Assembly: GCF_000423185.1 (NCBI RefSeq) | Contig: NZ_AUHM01000036.1 | Span: forward strand, 21,945 to 85,944 | From: Inquilinus limosus DSM 16000 | GTDB lineage: Bacteria > Pseudomonadota > Alphaproteobacteria > DSM-16000 > Inquilinaceae | DNA: 64,000 nucleotides | Direction: 5' to 3' | Part shown: piece by piece, positions 1-8,884 of the stretch | Layout of the letters: each line of letters begins with the position of its first letter | Numbering within the stretch: position 1 is the first letter of the stretch | Program-made: the position numbers and the translations under genes | Notes under the pieces: model-generated | Told to the model about the DNA's origin: nothing | What the model saw: the letters and a program-made list of their open reading frames with translations, nothing else | Database searches by the model: none

Positions 1-377
1 TCGGCCAGGCCCTGCAGCCGGTCGGCGATGTTGACGCCGTCGCCATGGATGTCGTCGCCCTCGACGATGACGTCGCCAAGATTGACGCCGATGCGGTAGA
101 CGAGGCGCTCGCGCTCGGGGACCGCGGCGTTGCGCTCCTCCTTGATGCGCTGCATCTCGACCGCGCATCGCACCGCATCGACCACGCTGTGGAACTCGAC
201 CAGCAGCGCATCGCCCATGGTCTTGACCAACCGGCCGTGGTGCTCGGCGATTTTCGGCTCGAACACTTCACGGAGGTCGGCCTGGAACCGGGCGCGCGTC
301 CCTTCCTCGTCGGCTTGACTGTGGCGGCTGTAGCCGACGACATCGGCGATCATGACGGCGGCGAGCCTGCGCTCCAT
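1..377 (-). CDS. Class III adenylate/guanylate cyclase, N-terminal part (runs off the window)
   Basis: The reverse strand from an ATG at 377 stays open to the window edge and reads MERRLAAVMIADVVGYSRHS at its start. This is the opening of a class III nucleotide cyclase catalytic domain that begins at residue 1, as in the cyclase-TPR proteins common in rhizobia and Azospirillum. ADVVGYS carries the first metal-binding aspartate, KTMGDALLVEF the second, and GDGVNIADRL lies near the edge. The lysine in KTMGD favours ATP as substrate, so cAMP is the expected product. The C-terminal half, where such proteins usually carry TPR or other domains, is outside the window. There is no signal peptide, so a cytoplasmic enzyme is expected. 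Confidence 0.85.
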   Translation of the reverse strand, partial: MERRLAAVMIADVVGYSRHSQADEEGTRARFQADLREVFEPKIAEHHGRLVKTMGDALLVEFHSVVDAVRCAVEMQRIKEERNAAVPERERLVYRIGVNLGDVIVEGDDIHGDGVNIADRLQGLA

Positions 378-581
378 GCCACCTGTCCCGCACTGACCAG
401 GAGATGAGCCTCAGGTCAGGTACCCGCGAGTATGGCTTGCGCCGTCAGACGGGGAAATCCGGTTTTGTTTCCTGGCCGCGCACTCCTCGCCGTCTTGCGC
501 AGCCAGGGCCGGGCTTCGGGTGCTTCTCCGTCGTCGCGGCGGTTCGGGCGCCGGCCAGATCCGATTCGTCGGGACGAGGCC

Positions 582-1217
582 TCAGCAGACCGCCGGCTCG
601 GTCTCGCGACGGAAGGCGCGGAACAGCTCGCCGACGCTGCGGGTGCCGGTCTCGACCAGGTCGAAGCGGCGGCCGAAGCGGATCCAGTCGACCATCAGCC
701 CGACCATCAGGCAGGTCAGGGTGCTGGCCGCCACCTCGGGCGGCCAGGCCGGGTTCAGCTGCCCCGATTCCTGCGCCTTGGTGAAGGCCCGGTTCATCGT
801 CGCGCGCATGTGGTCGTGCGCCTCGCGCTGGCGCGCCAGCGCCGCCAGCATCTCGCCGACATACTCGCAGCGGCAGGTCAGGATGGTGAAGACGCGCTGG
901 CGCTGCTCGTCCTCGGTCAGGGCGACGAAGCACTCCATCATCGCCTGCTCGATCAGACCCAGCGGGTCGGGATGGCCGTCGGCCACCGCCCGCTCGACGA
1001 TGTCCTCCGCCGGCAGCTTCACCCGCTCGTGCAGCGCCTCGAACAGCTCGACCTTGTTCTTGAAGTGCCAGTAGATGGCGCCCCGGGTGACCCCGGCGGC
1101 ATTGGCGATCAGCTCCAGCGAGGTGCGCGACACCCCGTCGACGAAGAACAGCCGCTCCGCAGCGTCCAGGATCTTCTGCCGGGTCTCCTCAGCCTCGGCC
1201 TTGGTGCGGCGTGCCAT
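582..1217 (-). CDS. TetR/AcrR-family repressor, AcrR-type, of the adjacent RND pump
   Basis: The product is 211 aa, the usual length for AcrR/TtgR repressors. Residues about 10-57 form the TetR helix-turn-helix, with an ILDAAERLF opening, GVTRGAIYWHFKNK as recognition region, and a downstream ligand-binding domain. It is divergent from the membrane-fusion and RND genes starting at 1662. The 444-bp region between them carries two boxes matching the 24-bp palindrome bound by E. coli AcrR, one just upstream of this gene and one upstream of the pump. The inferred role is a drug-responsive repressor of itself and of the efflux operon. The ATG at 1217 follows a purine-rich stretch. Confidence 0.93.
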   Translation of the reverse strand: MARRTKAEAEETRQKILDAAERLFFVDGVSRTSLELIANAAGVTRGAIYWHFKNKVELFEALHERVKLPAEDIVERAVADGHPDPLGLIEQAMMECFVALTEDEQRQRVFTILTCRCEYVGEMLAALARQREAHDHMRATMNRAFTKAQESGQLNPAWPPEVAASTLTCLMVGLMVDWIRFGRRFDLVETGTRSVGELFRAFRRETEPAVC

Positions 1218-1247
1218 GTTTCTTCTCCTCTCCCCCTTTTTTCTCTT

Positions 1248-1271
1248 TACATACGTCCAAGTATGTATATA
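1248..1271. promoter_or_regulatory. AcrR-type operator, proximal to the repressor gene
   Basis: A palindrome with left half TACATACGT and right half AGTATGTATATA lies 31 bp upstream of the repressor start. It matches the E. coli AcrR box layout (TACATACATT, short centre, AATGTATGTA) at most positions. It probably mediates autoregulation. Confidence 0.75.
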
Positions 1272-1560
1272 AAACCATCCGAGCGCAGCGGTCCAGCTGG
1301 ACTTGGCCGTTGTGCAGTGCGAGAATTCCGGCAGCGGGAAGGGGTTGTCGTGAACTCAGCCATTCCGGATTCGGGGCGCCGTCCGGCGCGATGTCGCCCC
1401 CTGCGGGATCGGCTGCCGCTCCTCACCCGATAGACGGTGTCGTTGCGTCCGCTCGGTGTCCGCCGTTGCTCCGGCGGCAAAGGGCAGGCATTCTGGGGAA
1501 GTGCCGACATGGCAGCGTGGGGGCCGAATGGTGGATTGCGGGAGCGGTTCATGCTCTCCA

Positions 1561-1584
1561 TACATACATTCGGAAATGTATATA
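1561..1584. promoter_or_regulatory. AcrR-type operator, proximal to the efflux operon
   Basis: The left half TACATACATT is identical to the left half of the E. coli AcrR box, and the right half AAATGTATATA differs at few positions. It sits 78 bp before the GTG start of the membrane fusion gene. Its location argues against the longer in-frame start at 1437, which would place the operator inside the coding sequence. Confidence 0.8.
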
Positions 1585-1661
1585 AATCAATCCTGCGTCG
1601 CACCCCGTCGTCCGAATATGTTGTGCAGCGCAAAAAACTCTCAGGCAAAGGGGCGGTCACC

Positions 1662-2828
1662 GTGAGCAAGTCGTCTTCACTTCGCGCCGTCGCGTTGGCC
1701 CTCACCGTGGCCGCCGCGCCGATTCTCGCATCTTGCAACGAAAGTGCCGGTGAAGCCCAGGCCCAGACGCAATCCGCGCCCCCGCCGCCGGAGGTGACGG
1801 TGCAGGAGGTGTCGGCCGCCCCCGTGCCGCTGACCTACACCTATGCCGGCCGCGTCTCGGCCTTCCGCGAGATCGAGGTGCGCGCCCGCGTCGGCGGCAT
1901 CCTCCTGAAGCGCGAATACACCGAGGGCGCGCGGGTGACCGAGGGGCAGGAGCTGTTCCGCATCGACCCCGCAACCTACGAGGCCGAGGTGGCGCGCGCC
2001 AAGGCGCAGCTGCAGCAGGCCCAGGCCCAGCTCGCCAACGACCGCGTCAATGCCGAGCGCGCCGCCCGGCTGTTCGCCAGCCGCGCCGGCTCGGAGAAGG
2101 ACCGCGACGACACCGCGGCCCAGGTCCGCACCGACGAGGCGGCGGTGGCCGCGGCCGAGGCGCAGCTCAAGGCGGCGCAGCTCAACCTCGACTACACGAC
2201 GGTGACGGCGCCGCTCGGCGGCATGACCAGCATCGAGGAGGTGCCGGAGGGCAGCCTGATCAGCGTCAACGGCCTGTTGACCCGGATTACCCAGCTCGAC
2301 CCCGCCTATGTCACCTTCTCCTTCAGCGACGCCGATTTCGCCGAGATCCGGCGGCTGCTCGACCAGGGCAAGGTCGACGGGCCGCAGGACCGCCGCTTCC
2401 CGGTGACGGTGAAGCTGGGCGACGGGCGGGTCTACGACCAGGGCGGCACCATCAACTTCACCGACAGCATCGTCGACGGCGCGACCGGCACGGTCCGTGC
2501 CCGCGCGGTGCTGCCGAACGCCCAGGGCCTCCTGATGCCAAACCAGTTCGTCCGGGTCACCGTCGGCGGCCTGACGCTGAAGCAGGGCATCGTGGTGCCG
2601 CAGGTGGCGGTGATGCAGGGCCCGCAGGGGCCGTTCGTCTACGCCCTGGGCGAGGGCGACAAGGCCGAGGCGCGGCCGCTGACGCTCGGCCGCGAGGTCG
2701 AGGGCGGCTGGCTGGTCGAGAGCGGCCTCAAGGGCGGTGAGCGGATCATCACCGAGGGCGTCATCAAGGTCCAGCCGGGCAGCCCGGTGCGGCCCTCGGC
2801 CGCCAAGGTCGCGCAGGTGACCCCGTGA
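1662..2828 (+). CDS. RND efflux periplasmic adaptor (membrane fusion lipoprotein, MexA/AcrA family)
   Basis: The product is 388 aa from a GTG at 1662, just after AAGGGGCGG. This start gives an N-terminal signal ending in the lipobox LASC, with lipid-modified Cys at about residue 25. Upstream in-frame ATGs would swallow the operator and add a non-signal leader. After the lipobox come the barrel/lipoyl halves ([20 protein letters not shown] and [12 protein letters not shown]) around an Ala/Gln-rich helical hairpin, as in MexA/AcrA. It bridges the inner-membrane pump and an outer-membrane channel. Its stop overlaps the GTG of the pump gene (GTGA), so the two are translationally coupled. No outer-membrane factor gene follows. 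Confidence 0.93.
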   Translation: MSKSSSLRAVALALTVAAAPILASCNESAGEAQAQTQSAPPPPEVTVQEVSAAPVPLTYTYAGRVSAFREIEVRARVGGILLKREYTEGARVTEGQELFRIDPATYEAEVARAKAQLQQAQAQLANDRVNAERAARLFASRAGSEKDRDDTAAQVRTDEAAVAAAEAQLKAAQLNLDYTTVTAPLGGMTSIEEVPEGSLISVNGLLTRITQLDPAYVTFSFSDADFAEIRRLLDQGKVDGPQDRRFPVTVKLGDGRVYDQGGTINFTDSIVDGATGTVRARAVLPNAQGLLMPNQFVRVTVGGLTLKQGIVVPQVAVMQGPQGPFVYALGEGDKAEARPLTLGREVEGGWLVESGLKGGERIITEGVIKVQPGSPVRPSAAKVAQVTP

Positions 2829-5800
2829 TCTCCCGCTTCTTCATCGACCGGCCGGTCTTCGCGGCCGTTCTCTCGATCGTCATCACCCTGGCCGGGCTGG
2901 TGGCGATGCGCGTGCTGCCGATCGCGCAGTATCCGGAGATCGTGCCGCCCGAGGTGTCGGTCACCGCGACCTATTCCGGCGCCAGCGCCGAGACCGTGGC
3001 CCAGACCGTGGCCGCGCCGCTCGAGCAGCAGATCAACGGCGTCGACGACATGCTGTACATGCGGTCGACGAACACCGGCGACGGCACCATGACGCTGACC
3101 GTCACCTTCAAGATCGGCACCGATCCCGATCAGGCGACGATCAACGTCAACAACCGCGTCCAGCGCGTGCTGCCGACCCTGCCGCAGGAGGTGCAGCGCA
3201 CCGGCGTCCGCGTCGACAAGCGCTCCAGCTCGATCCTGCAGGCCGTGATCCTGCACGACGAGAGCGGGAAGTACGACCCGATCTACCTGAACAACTACGC
3301 GCTGCTGAATGTCATCGATGACCTCAAGCGCGTGCCCGGCGTCGGCGACGCCTCGCTGTTCGGCGCCGGCAAGGACTATTCGATGCGGATCTGGCTGCGG
3401 CCGGACAAGCTGGCGCAGTACGACCTGACGCCGAGCGACGTCGCCGCCGCGATCCGCGAGCAGAACGCCCAGTTCGCCGCCGGCCGCTTCGGCGAGGAGC
3501 CGGATGCGAATGGCCTCGCCTTCACCTATTCGGCGACGACCGATGGCCGCCTGCCGAACGCCGAAGCCTTCGAGAACATCATCCTGAAGTCCGACAGCAA
3601 CGCGGCGACGCTGCGGCTGAAGGACGTGGCGCGGGTCGAGCTCGGCGCCCAGGCCTACAACTCCGCCGCCAACTACAACGGCAAGCCGGCCGCCGCGATC
3701 GGCATCTATCTGCAGCCCGGCGCCAACGCGCTGGAGACGGCGGAAGGCGTGAAGGCGCGGATGGAGGAGCTGAAGCAGGCCTTCCCCGACGGCATCACCT
3801 ACGCCATCCCCTACGACACCACCCGCTTCGTCCAGGTCTCGATCGACGAGGTGATCAAGACCTTCATCGAGGCGATGGTCCTGGTCGTGCTGGTGGTCTT
3901 CGTCTTCCTGCAGAATGTGCGGGCGACGCTGATCCCGGTGATCGCCGTGCCGATCTCGATCATCGGCACCTTCGCCGGCATGTACATGCTCGGCTTCTCG
4001 ATCAACCTCCTGACGCTGTTCGGTCTGATCCTCGCCATCGGCATCGTCGTCGACGACGCGATCGTCGTGCTCGAGAATGTCGAGCGCATCATGCGCACCG
4101 AGAAGCTGCCGCCGAAGGAGGCGGCGCGGAAGGCGATGGACGAGGTGTCGGGCCCGGTCATCGCCATCGTGCTGGTGCTCTGCGCCGTGTTCGTGCCGGT
4201 CGCCTTCATGGGCGGCCTGGCGGGCGAGATGTACCGCCAGTTCGCGGTCACCATCGCGGTGTCGGTCATCATCTCCGGCATCGTCGCGCTGACCCTGACC
4301 CCGGCGCTCTGCGGCCTGATCCTGAAGCCCGGCCATCACGAGCCGGCCCTGCCGTTCCGCTGGTTCAACCGGGTGTTCGACGGCATCACCGCGGCCTACA
4401 CCGCCGGCGTGCGCTTCTTCCTCAAGCGCTTCGCCATCGGCCTCCTGCTCTTCGCCGGCTTCGTCGGCGTGGCGGGCTACCTGTTCCAGCAGATCCCGGG
4501 CTCGCTGGTGCCGGACGAGGACCAGGGCTACCTGATCGTCGCCGCCTTCCTGCCGCCCGCCGCCTCGCTGGAGCGGACGGAGAAGGCGCTGGCCGAGGCG
4601 ACGCAGAACGTCCTGAAGCATCCGGCGGTCAGCGAAAGCATCGACGTGCCCGGCTTCGACCTGCTGTCGGCCGCGCAGAAGACCTATGCCGGCGTCGTCT
4701 TCGTGCCGCTGAAGGACTGGTCGCAGCGCACCGATCCGGCGCTCGACGCGCGCAACCTGCCGATGCCCTTCATGGGCATGAACGCCGGCATCAAGGACGC
4801 GATGGTGCTGGCCTTCAACCCGCCGCCGATCATGGGCATGAGCACGACCGGCGGCTTCGAGGCCTATGTCCAGGACCGCACCGGCGCCGGCTATCCGGCC
4901 TTGGCCCAGGTGACGCAGCGGCTGGCCGAGGCCGCGGCCAAGCGGCCCGACCTGGCCGGCGTGCGGTCGATGTTCAACATCGCCATCCCGCAATACAAGC
5001 TCGACGTCGACCGCGAGAAGGCGCGGGCGCTGGGCGTGCCGATCTCGTCGATCTTCGACGCGATGCAGGCCACCTTCGGCAGCCTCTACGTCAACGACTT
5101 CACCCTGTACGGCCGCAACTACCGGGTCAGCCTGGCCTCGGAAGGCGACTTCCGCCAGCGGCCGGAGGACCTGAAGCAGGTCTTCGTCCGCGCCGACGGC
5201 GGCGCCATGATCCCGATCGACGCGCTGGTGAAGACGCGCCGGATCACCGGCCCCGACCAGGTCGAGCGCTTCAACATCTTCCCGGCGGCGAAGATCATGG
5301 GCGGCCCGGCCCCGGGCTTCTCCTCGGGCCAGGCGATCGCGGCGATGGAGCAGCTGGCCAAGGAGGTGCTGCCCCAGGGTTACGCCCTGGCCTGGACCGG
5401 CTCGGCCTTCCAGGAGCAGTCGGCCGGCGGCTCCGGCAACCAGGCGCTGCTGTTCGGCCTCGTCATGGTGTTCCTGATCCTGGCGGCGCAGTACGAGCGC
5501 TGGTCGCTGCCGATCGCGGTGCTGACGGCCGTGCCCTTCGCCCTGTTCGGGGCGCTGGTCGCGGTGTGGCTGCGCGGGCTGCAGAACGACGTCTACTTCC
5601 AGATCGGCCTCGTCACCCTGATCGGCCTCGCCGCCAAGAACGCGATCCTGATCGTCGAGTTCGCGGTGCTGAAGCGCGAGGAGGGGATGGGCGCGGTCGA
5701 GGCGGCGCTGGAGGCGGCGAAGCTGCGCTTCCGGCCGATCGTGATGACCTCGCTGGCCTTCATCCTGGGCTGTCTGCCGCTGGCGATCGCCAGCGGCGCC

Positions 5801-5971
5801 GGCTCGGCCAGCCGCCATTCGATCGGCACCGGGGTGATCGGCGGCATGCTGGCCGCCACCGCCATCGCCACCTTCTTCATCCCGATGTTCTACCGGCTGA
5901 TCGCCTGGCGCGATCGCAAGAAGCCGGCCACCGAAGCGGGCCCCGCCTTCCCCCAGGCGGAGCGCCCGTGA
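2825..5971 (+). CDS. RND multidrug efflux transporter, HAE-1 family (AcrB/MexB-like)
   Basis: The product is 1,048 aa, the standard AcrB length. It starts [15 protein letters not shown], the conserved HAE-1 opening, from a GTG overlapping the upstream stop. Twelve membrane segments and two large periplasmic loops are evident. TM4 carries the proton-relay aspartates in [17 protein letters not shown], and the second half has [14 protein letters not shown] with the conserved lysine. The porter region contains [10 protein letters not shown] and [15 protein letters not shown]. It exports drugs or other amphiphiles by proton antiport, together with the adaptor encoded just upstream. It is probably controlled by the divergent AcrR-type repressor. 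An outer-membrane partner must be supplied from elsewhere in the genome. Confidence 0.96.
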   Translation: MISRFFIDRPVFAAVLSIVITLAGLVAMRVLPIAQYPEIVPPEVSVTATYSGASAETVAQTVAAPLEQQINGVDDMLYMRSTNTGDGTMTLTVTFKIGTDPDQATINVNNRVQRVLPTLPQEVQRTGVRVDKRSSSILQAVILHDESGKYDPIYLNNYALLNVIDDLKRVPGVGDASLFGAGKDYSMRIWLRPDKLAQYDLTPSDVAAAIREQNAQFAAGRFGEEPDANGLAFTYSATTDGRLPNAEAFENIILKSDSNAATLRLKDVARVELGAQAYNSAANYNGKPAAAIGIYLQPGANALETAEGVKARMEELKQAFPDGITYAIPYDTTRFVQVSIDEVIKTFIEAMVLVVLVVFVFLQNVRATLIPVIAVPISIIGTFAGMYMLGFSINLLTLFGLILAIGIVVDDAIVVLENVERIMRTEKLPPKEAARKAMDEVSGPVIAIVLVLCAVFVPVAFMGGLAGEMYRQFAVTIAVSVIISGIVALTLTPALCGLILKPGHHEPALPFRWFNRVFDGITAAYTAGVRFFLKRFAIGLLLFAGFVGVAGYLFQQIPGSLVPDEDQGYLIVAAFLPPAASLERTEKALAEATQNVLKHPAVSESIDVPGFDLLSAAQKTYAGVVFVPLKDWSQRTDPALDARNLPMPFMGMNAGIKDAMVLAFNPPPIMGMSTTGGFEAYVQDRTGAGYPALAQVTQRLAEAAAKRPDLAGVRSMFNIAIPQYKLDVDREKARALGVPISSIFDAMQATFGSLYVNDFTLYGRNYRVSLASEGDFRQRPEDLKQVFVRADGGAMIPIDALVKTRRITGPDQVERFNIFPAAKIMGGPAPGFSSGQAIAAMEQLAKEVLPQGYALAWTGSAFQEQSAGGSGNQALLFGLVMVFLILAAQYERWSLPIAVLTAVPFALFGALVAVWLRGLQNDVYFQIGLVTLIGLAAKNAILIVEFAVLKREEGMGAVEAALEAAKLRFRPIVMTSLAFILGCLPLAIASGAGSASRHSIGTGVIGGMLAATAIATFFIPMFYRLIAWRDRKKPATEAGPAFPQAERP

Positions 5972-6043
5972 GACGGGGCCGCCCCACGGCCCCGCCTCGG
6001 TCCCGGTCGTCATCGCTGCCCCTCGACGACCGGGACTCCTAAC

Positions 6044-6078
6044 CGGACGGGGCGCGGATCGCAACCGCGCCCCGTCCG
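6044..6078. terminator. Hairpin between convergent pump and ankyrin genes
   Basis: A perfect 14-bp inverted repeat (CGGACGGGGCGCGG and its complement) with a 7-nt loop lies between two convergent genes. It has no T-tract, so a bidirectional stem terminator or transcript-end stabiliser is inferred. A second, weaker GC stem directly follows the pump stop. Confidence 0.55.
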
Positions 6079-6082
6079 CGCC

Positions 6083-6652
6083 TCAATCCGACAGGCCCGC
6101 CTTGCGCAGCCGGGCCGCGACCGACCGGGACCGGCCGCCGGCCTGGGCCCAGCCCAGGGCGGAGCGGCCGGTGAAGTCGCGCAGCTGCGGGTTGCCGCCG
6201 CCCGCCAGCAGCGCCTCCACGGCCGGCAGGCTGCCGCTGCGGGCGGCGGCCATCAGCGGCGTCAGGCCCTCGCGGTTGCCACGGTTCGGGTTGGCCTTGC
6301 CGTCCAGCAGCGCCCGGATGGTGCCGGCATCGCCGCCGTCCGCCGCCCAGAACAGCGGCGTGTTGCCCAGGGAATCGGGCTGGTCCGGCTGGGCGCCGAA
6401 GCGCAGCAGCTCGCGCGCCAGGGCGGCGTTGCGTTCGCGGGCGGCGATCACCAGCGCGGTGCGGCCGTTGAGATCGGTCGCATTCGGCGACGCGCCGCTC
6501 AGCAGCAGCGTGCGGACCCGGTCGAGATCATTGGCGTCGACCGCCTGGATCAGCTCCGGCGCCCGGCGCAGCACGTCGATCTCGGCCAGGGCCGGGCCGC
6601 CGAGGGTGAGAAGCAGCGCTGCGGCCGCCGCGATGCGTGCGCCTCGTGTCAT
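6083..6652 (-). CDS. Secreted ankyrin-repeat protein
   Basis: The product is 189 aa with a clear Sec signal peptide (MTRGARIAAAAALLLTLGGP, cleavage near ALA-E). About four ankyrin repeats follow. Diagnostic pieces are DLNGRTALVIAARERN, DSLGNTPLFWAADGGD, REGLTPLMAAARSGS and FTGRSALGWAQAGG, each about 33 residues apart. Ankyrin repeats mediate protein binding; the partner is unknown and is presumably periplasmic. It is transcribed toward the efflux operon and is divergent from the peroxiredoxin gene. In many bacteria periplasmic ankyrin proteins sit beside catalase or peroxide-defence genes, and the neighbouring peroxiredoxin fits that pattern, though only by context. Confidence 0.88.
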   Translation of the reverse strand: MTRGARIAAAAALLLTLGGPALAEIDVLRRAPELIQAVDANDLDRVRTLLLSGASPNATDLNGRTALVIAARERNAALARELLRFGAQPDQPDSLGNTPLFWAADGGDAGTIRALLDGKANPNRGNREGLTPLMAAARSGSLPAVEALLAGGGNPQLRDFTGRSALGWAQAGGRSRSVAARLRKAGLSD

Positions 6653-6800
6653 CCCCGATCCTCCGGCAGGCCCGCCGGCCCGGCGGGCTCGGGCGCGAGC
6701 TTATACCGCGCCCCGCAGCCGGGCCAGCCGGTTGGCCCCCGCGGCGGAGCTGGACTATGCTCAAGCCGACGCCGCATCGCCGTCACCAATGGGTCCCGCC

Positions 6801-7454
6801 ATGACCGAGACATCCCCCCTGCCCAGCCTGCCCCGCCTCGGGCAGGTGGCCCCGCCCTTCGAAGCCGAGACCACGCACGGGCGCCTCGCGCTCGAGGATT
6901 TCCGCGGCAGCTGGGTCGTGTTCTTCTCGCACCCGGCCGATTTCACCCCGGTCTGCACCACCGAATTCGTCGCCTTCGCCCGGATCGCCCCGGCGCTGAA
7001 GGAGCGCGGGGTCGAGCTGCTGGGCCTGTCGATCGACAGCATCTACGCCCATCTCGCCTGGACCAAGCGGATCGAGGAGCTGTTCGGCACCAGGATCCCG
7101 TTCCCGGTGATCGCCGACAGCGACCGCAAGGTGGCGACGCTGTACGGCATGATCATGCCGGAGCAGTCGGGCACCGAGACCAGCCGCTGCGTCTTCGTCA
7201 TCGATCCGGCCGGGGTTGTCCGGGCGATGATCTACTATCCGCTGACCACCGGGCGGAACATCGACGAGATCCTGCGCCTGATCGACGCGCTGCAGACCAC
7301 CGACAAGCACAAGGTCGCGACGCCCGCCGACTGGCGCCCCGGCGACAAGGTGATCGTGCCGGCGCCGCGCACGATCGAGGACGCCGACGCCCGGGCCAAG
7401 GGCGGCTACGAGTACACCGACTGGTGGTACTGCCGGACCGAGGTGAAGGACTGA
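6801..7454 (+). CDS. 1-Cys peroxiredoxin (Prx6/AhpC-TSA family)
   Basis: The product is 217 aa from the ATG at 6801; an in-frame ATG four codons upstream (6789) is equally possible. The peroxidatic motif PADFTPVCTTE places Cys52 in the conserved PxxxT-xxC arrangement, with the partner Arg in GTETSRCVF. The length and the C-terminal extension (KVIVPAPRT) are those of the Prx6 class rather than the shorter typical 2-Cys AhpC. It reduces hydrogen peroxide and organic hydroperoxides in the cytoplasm. An extra Cys lies near the C terminus (WWYCRTE). A small unrecognised gene follows 21 bp downstream and probably shares the transcript. Confidence 0.94.
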   Translation: MTETSPLPSLPRLGQVAPPFEAETTHGRLALEDFRGSWVVFFSHPADFTPVCTTEFVAFARIAPALKERGVELLGLSIDSIYAHLAWTKRIEELFGTRIPFPVIADSDRKVATLYGMIMPEQSGTETSRCVFVIDPAGVVRAMIYYPLTTGRNIDEILRLIDALQTTDKHKVATPADWRPGDKVIVPAPRTIEDADARAKGGYEYTDWWYCRTEVKD

Positions 7455-7475
7455 TCCGCCCGCCGTGCCGAGACC

Positions 7476-7721
7476 ATGGCCTGCATCAATCCCGACGGCA
7501 CGCTGACCGAGGTCGCCAAGCGCAGCCTCACCCTGCTCGCGGTCCCGCACACCGCGGCGCAGCTGGCCGAGGCCGCCGGCCTGCCGGTCTGGCGGGTGCG
7601 CGCCACCCTGCGCGAGACCGGCCGGGCGAAGCTGATCGCCTGCCTCGACCCGGAGGCCGACGATCCGGCCTGGCAGCTCACCGAACTGGGCGTGGAAGCC
7701 TTGGAGCTGAGTCAGGACTGA
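7476..7721 (+). CDS. Small unrecognised protein, possible winged-helix
   Basis: The product is 81 aa, with no signal or membrane segment. The pattern TAAQLAEAAGLPVWRVRATLRE followed by KLIACLDP and WQLTELGVEAL resembles a helix-turn-helix with a following wing, as in small MarR/ArsR-like DNA-binding folds, but no family is recognised with certainty. It lies 21 bp after the peroxiredoxin in the same direction, so co-transcription is likely. Codon use and GC are those of the neighbours. It could be a redox-linked regulator, which is inference from position only. Confidence 0.6.
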   Translation: MACINPDGTLTEVAKRSLTLLAVPHTAAQLAEAAGLPVWRVRATLRETGRAKLIACLDPEADDPAWQLTELGVEALELSQD

Positions 7722-7852
7722 TCGCGCTTTACTGATGCATCACAATGGGATAAGGGTTCGCCTTGAAGCATTATATGAGCTGGGTCGCATTTCAGATTCT
7801 GTCGGCCCGGCTTCTGCGCTAGAGTGCGGGCGATGGATCTGCGGGGGTACCG

Positions 7853-8470
7853 ATGAGGACGATGAAGGGTTTTGCCGCGGCCGCGTTGGCCGCCATGGCG
7901 CTGGCGGCTTGCCAGGAGGCGCCGCCGAAGCCACAGACGGGGGGGCTGTTCCCCGATGTCGGCAACTACCAGCCGGTGAACCTGCCGGCGAAGGCGCAGT
8001 TGACGCCGACAGAGGTGCGCTACGACCTGCTGGTCAAGCTGCAGACCGAGATGATGGTCACCGGCCTGAGCTGCAAGGAAGAGTACAACGATCCGACGAT
8101 CTTCCGGACCTTCAGCCAGTGGGTGGTCAACAACGACGACCGGATCCTGGACACCCAGGACAAGCTGGGCAAGCTGCTGGCCAAGTACAACAAGGGCAAC
8201 GGCGCGCGTCTGTTCGACACCTACCGCACCAAGATGGCGAACGACGAATCCCAGCGCATGCAGCGGATGACCCAGGTGGCCTACTGCCTGGCGCGCAAGG
8301 ACCAGTTCGCCGAGGTGGTGAAGTACACCCCGCAGCAGCTCGACGACTATCTGAACAAGTCCTACGAGATGCTGCACGTGCGCTACAACGAGGTCGGGAA
8401 GACGCAAACCGCGGCGGCGCCGGCCGACAAGTCGGCGGCAGCTCCGGCCCAGAAGCCGAAGAAGCCGTAA
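7853..8470 (+). CDS. Putative lipoprotein of unknown function
   Basis: The product is 205 aa. The N terminus has a signal with lipobox (ALAAC, Cys at about residue 20), so the mature protein should be membrane-anchored on the periplasmic side. The body is helical and charged (TEVRYDLLVKLQTEMM, KLGKLLAKYNKGNGARLFD). The tail is an Ala/Pro/Lys-rich low-complexity stretch typical of surface-exposed lipoproteins. Two cysteines (about positions 74 and 146) could pair. An alternative ATG three codons downstream (7862) is preceded by GAGGAC. No family was recognised. It is a single transcription unit ending in a strong intrinsic terminator. Confidence 0.75.
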   Translation: MRTMKGFAAAALAAMALAACQEAPPKPQTGGLFPDVGNYQPVNLPAKAQLTPTEVRYDLLVKLQTEMMVTGLSCKEEYNDPTIFRTFSQWVVNNDDRILDTQDKLGKLLAKYNKGNGARLFDTYRTKMANDESQRMQRMTQVAYCLARKDQFAEVVKYTPQQLDDYLNKSYEMLHVRYNEVGKTQTAAAPADKSAAAPAQKPKKP

Positions 8471-8502
8471 GGTCCAGTTTTCTCTTTTGCCGATCCATCC
8501 GG

Positions 8503-8528
8503 AAAGGGCCGCGCGAGCGGCCCTTTTT
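8503..8528 (+). terminator. Rho-independent terminator after the lipoprotein gene
   Basis: AAAGGGCCGC, a 4-nt GCGA loop, then GCGGCCCTTTTT: a ten-bp stem with a terminal T-run, starting 32 bp after the stop codon. Confidence 0.92.
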
Positions 8529-8884
8529 GTATCTGGTGGGCGTGTGTTCCCATCAGGCTTGCCGAAACATTCTGTCGCTGGTATCAAGAGCCTCCCGCCC
8601 GTTGCGGCGGGTTGAAGGCGTCCACGAAACGGCAGAGGGGGAGTTGCAGTGACATCGCCACGCATCGTCAGCTCCCCGGACCTCCGTCACTAGGTAGGTC
8701 CGCCTCCGCGCTCCCGGCTGGTCTGGCCCCGGGGGCCGCCGGACCCCCGCCGAGGACGCGCCGACACAGCCGGGCGTCCCATCTCGAAACCCTCAGATCG
8801 CCGTCGGTGCCGGGCCCGGGCCCTCGCCGACTCGCCTGAACCGTTCAGCCGGGAGGACACCGTTTCGGCGGTGTCGGAACGACC
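8529..8884. other. Gene-free stretch before the ABC exporter
   Basis: No convincing gene is seen in these 356 bp. The region has several GC-rich inverted repeats: CCCGCC/GGCGGG near 8594-8611, GGACCT/AGGTCC at 8678-8701, and ACACCG/CGGTGT at 8857-8874 close to the exporter start. It may be a structured 5' leader of the exporter mRNA or simply spacer; no riboswitch class was recognised. Confidence 0.35.

Noticed and set aside
1437..1661. 75-codon N-terminal extension of the membrane fusion protein
   Set aside because: It would span the AcrR-type operator and hide the lipoprotein signal; GTG 1662 is preferred.
2639..6064. 1,141-aa open frame antisense to the RND pump
   Set aside because: It is Arg/Asp/Gly-rich with no family character and mirrors the codon pattern of the pump gene; it is a typical GC-rich shadow frame.
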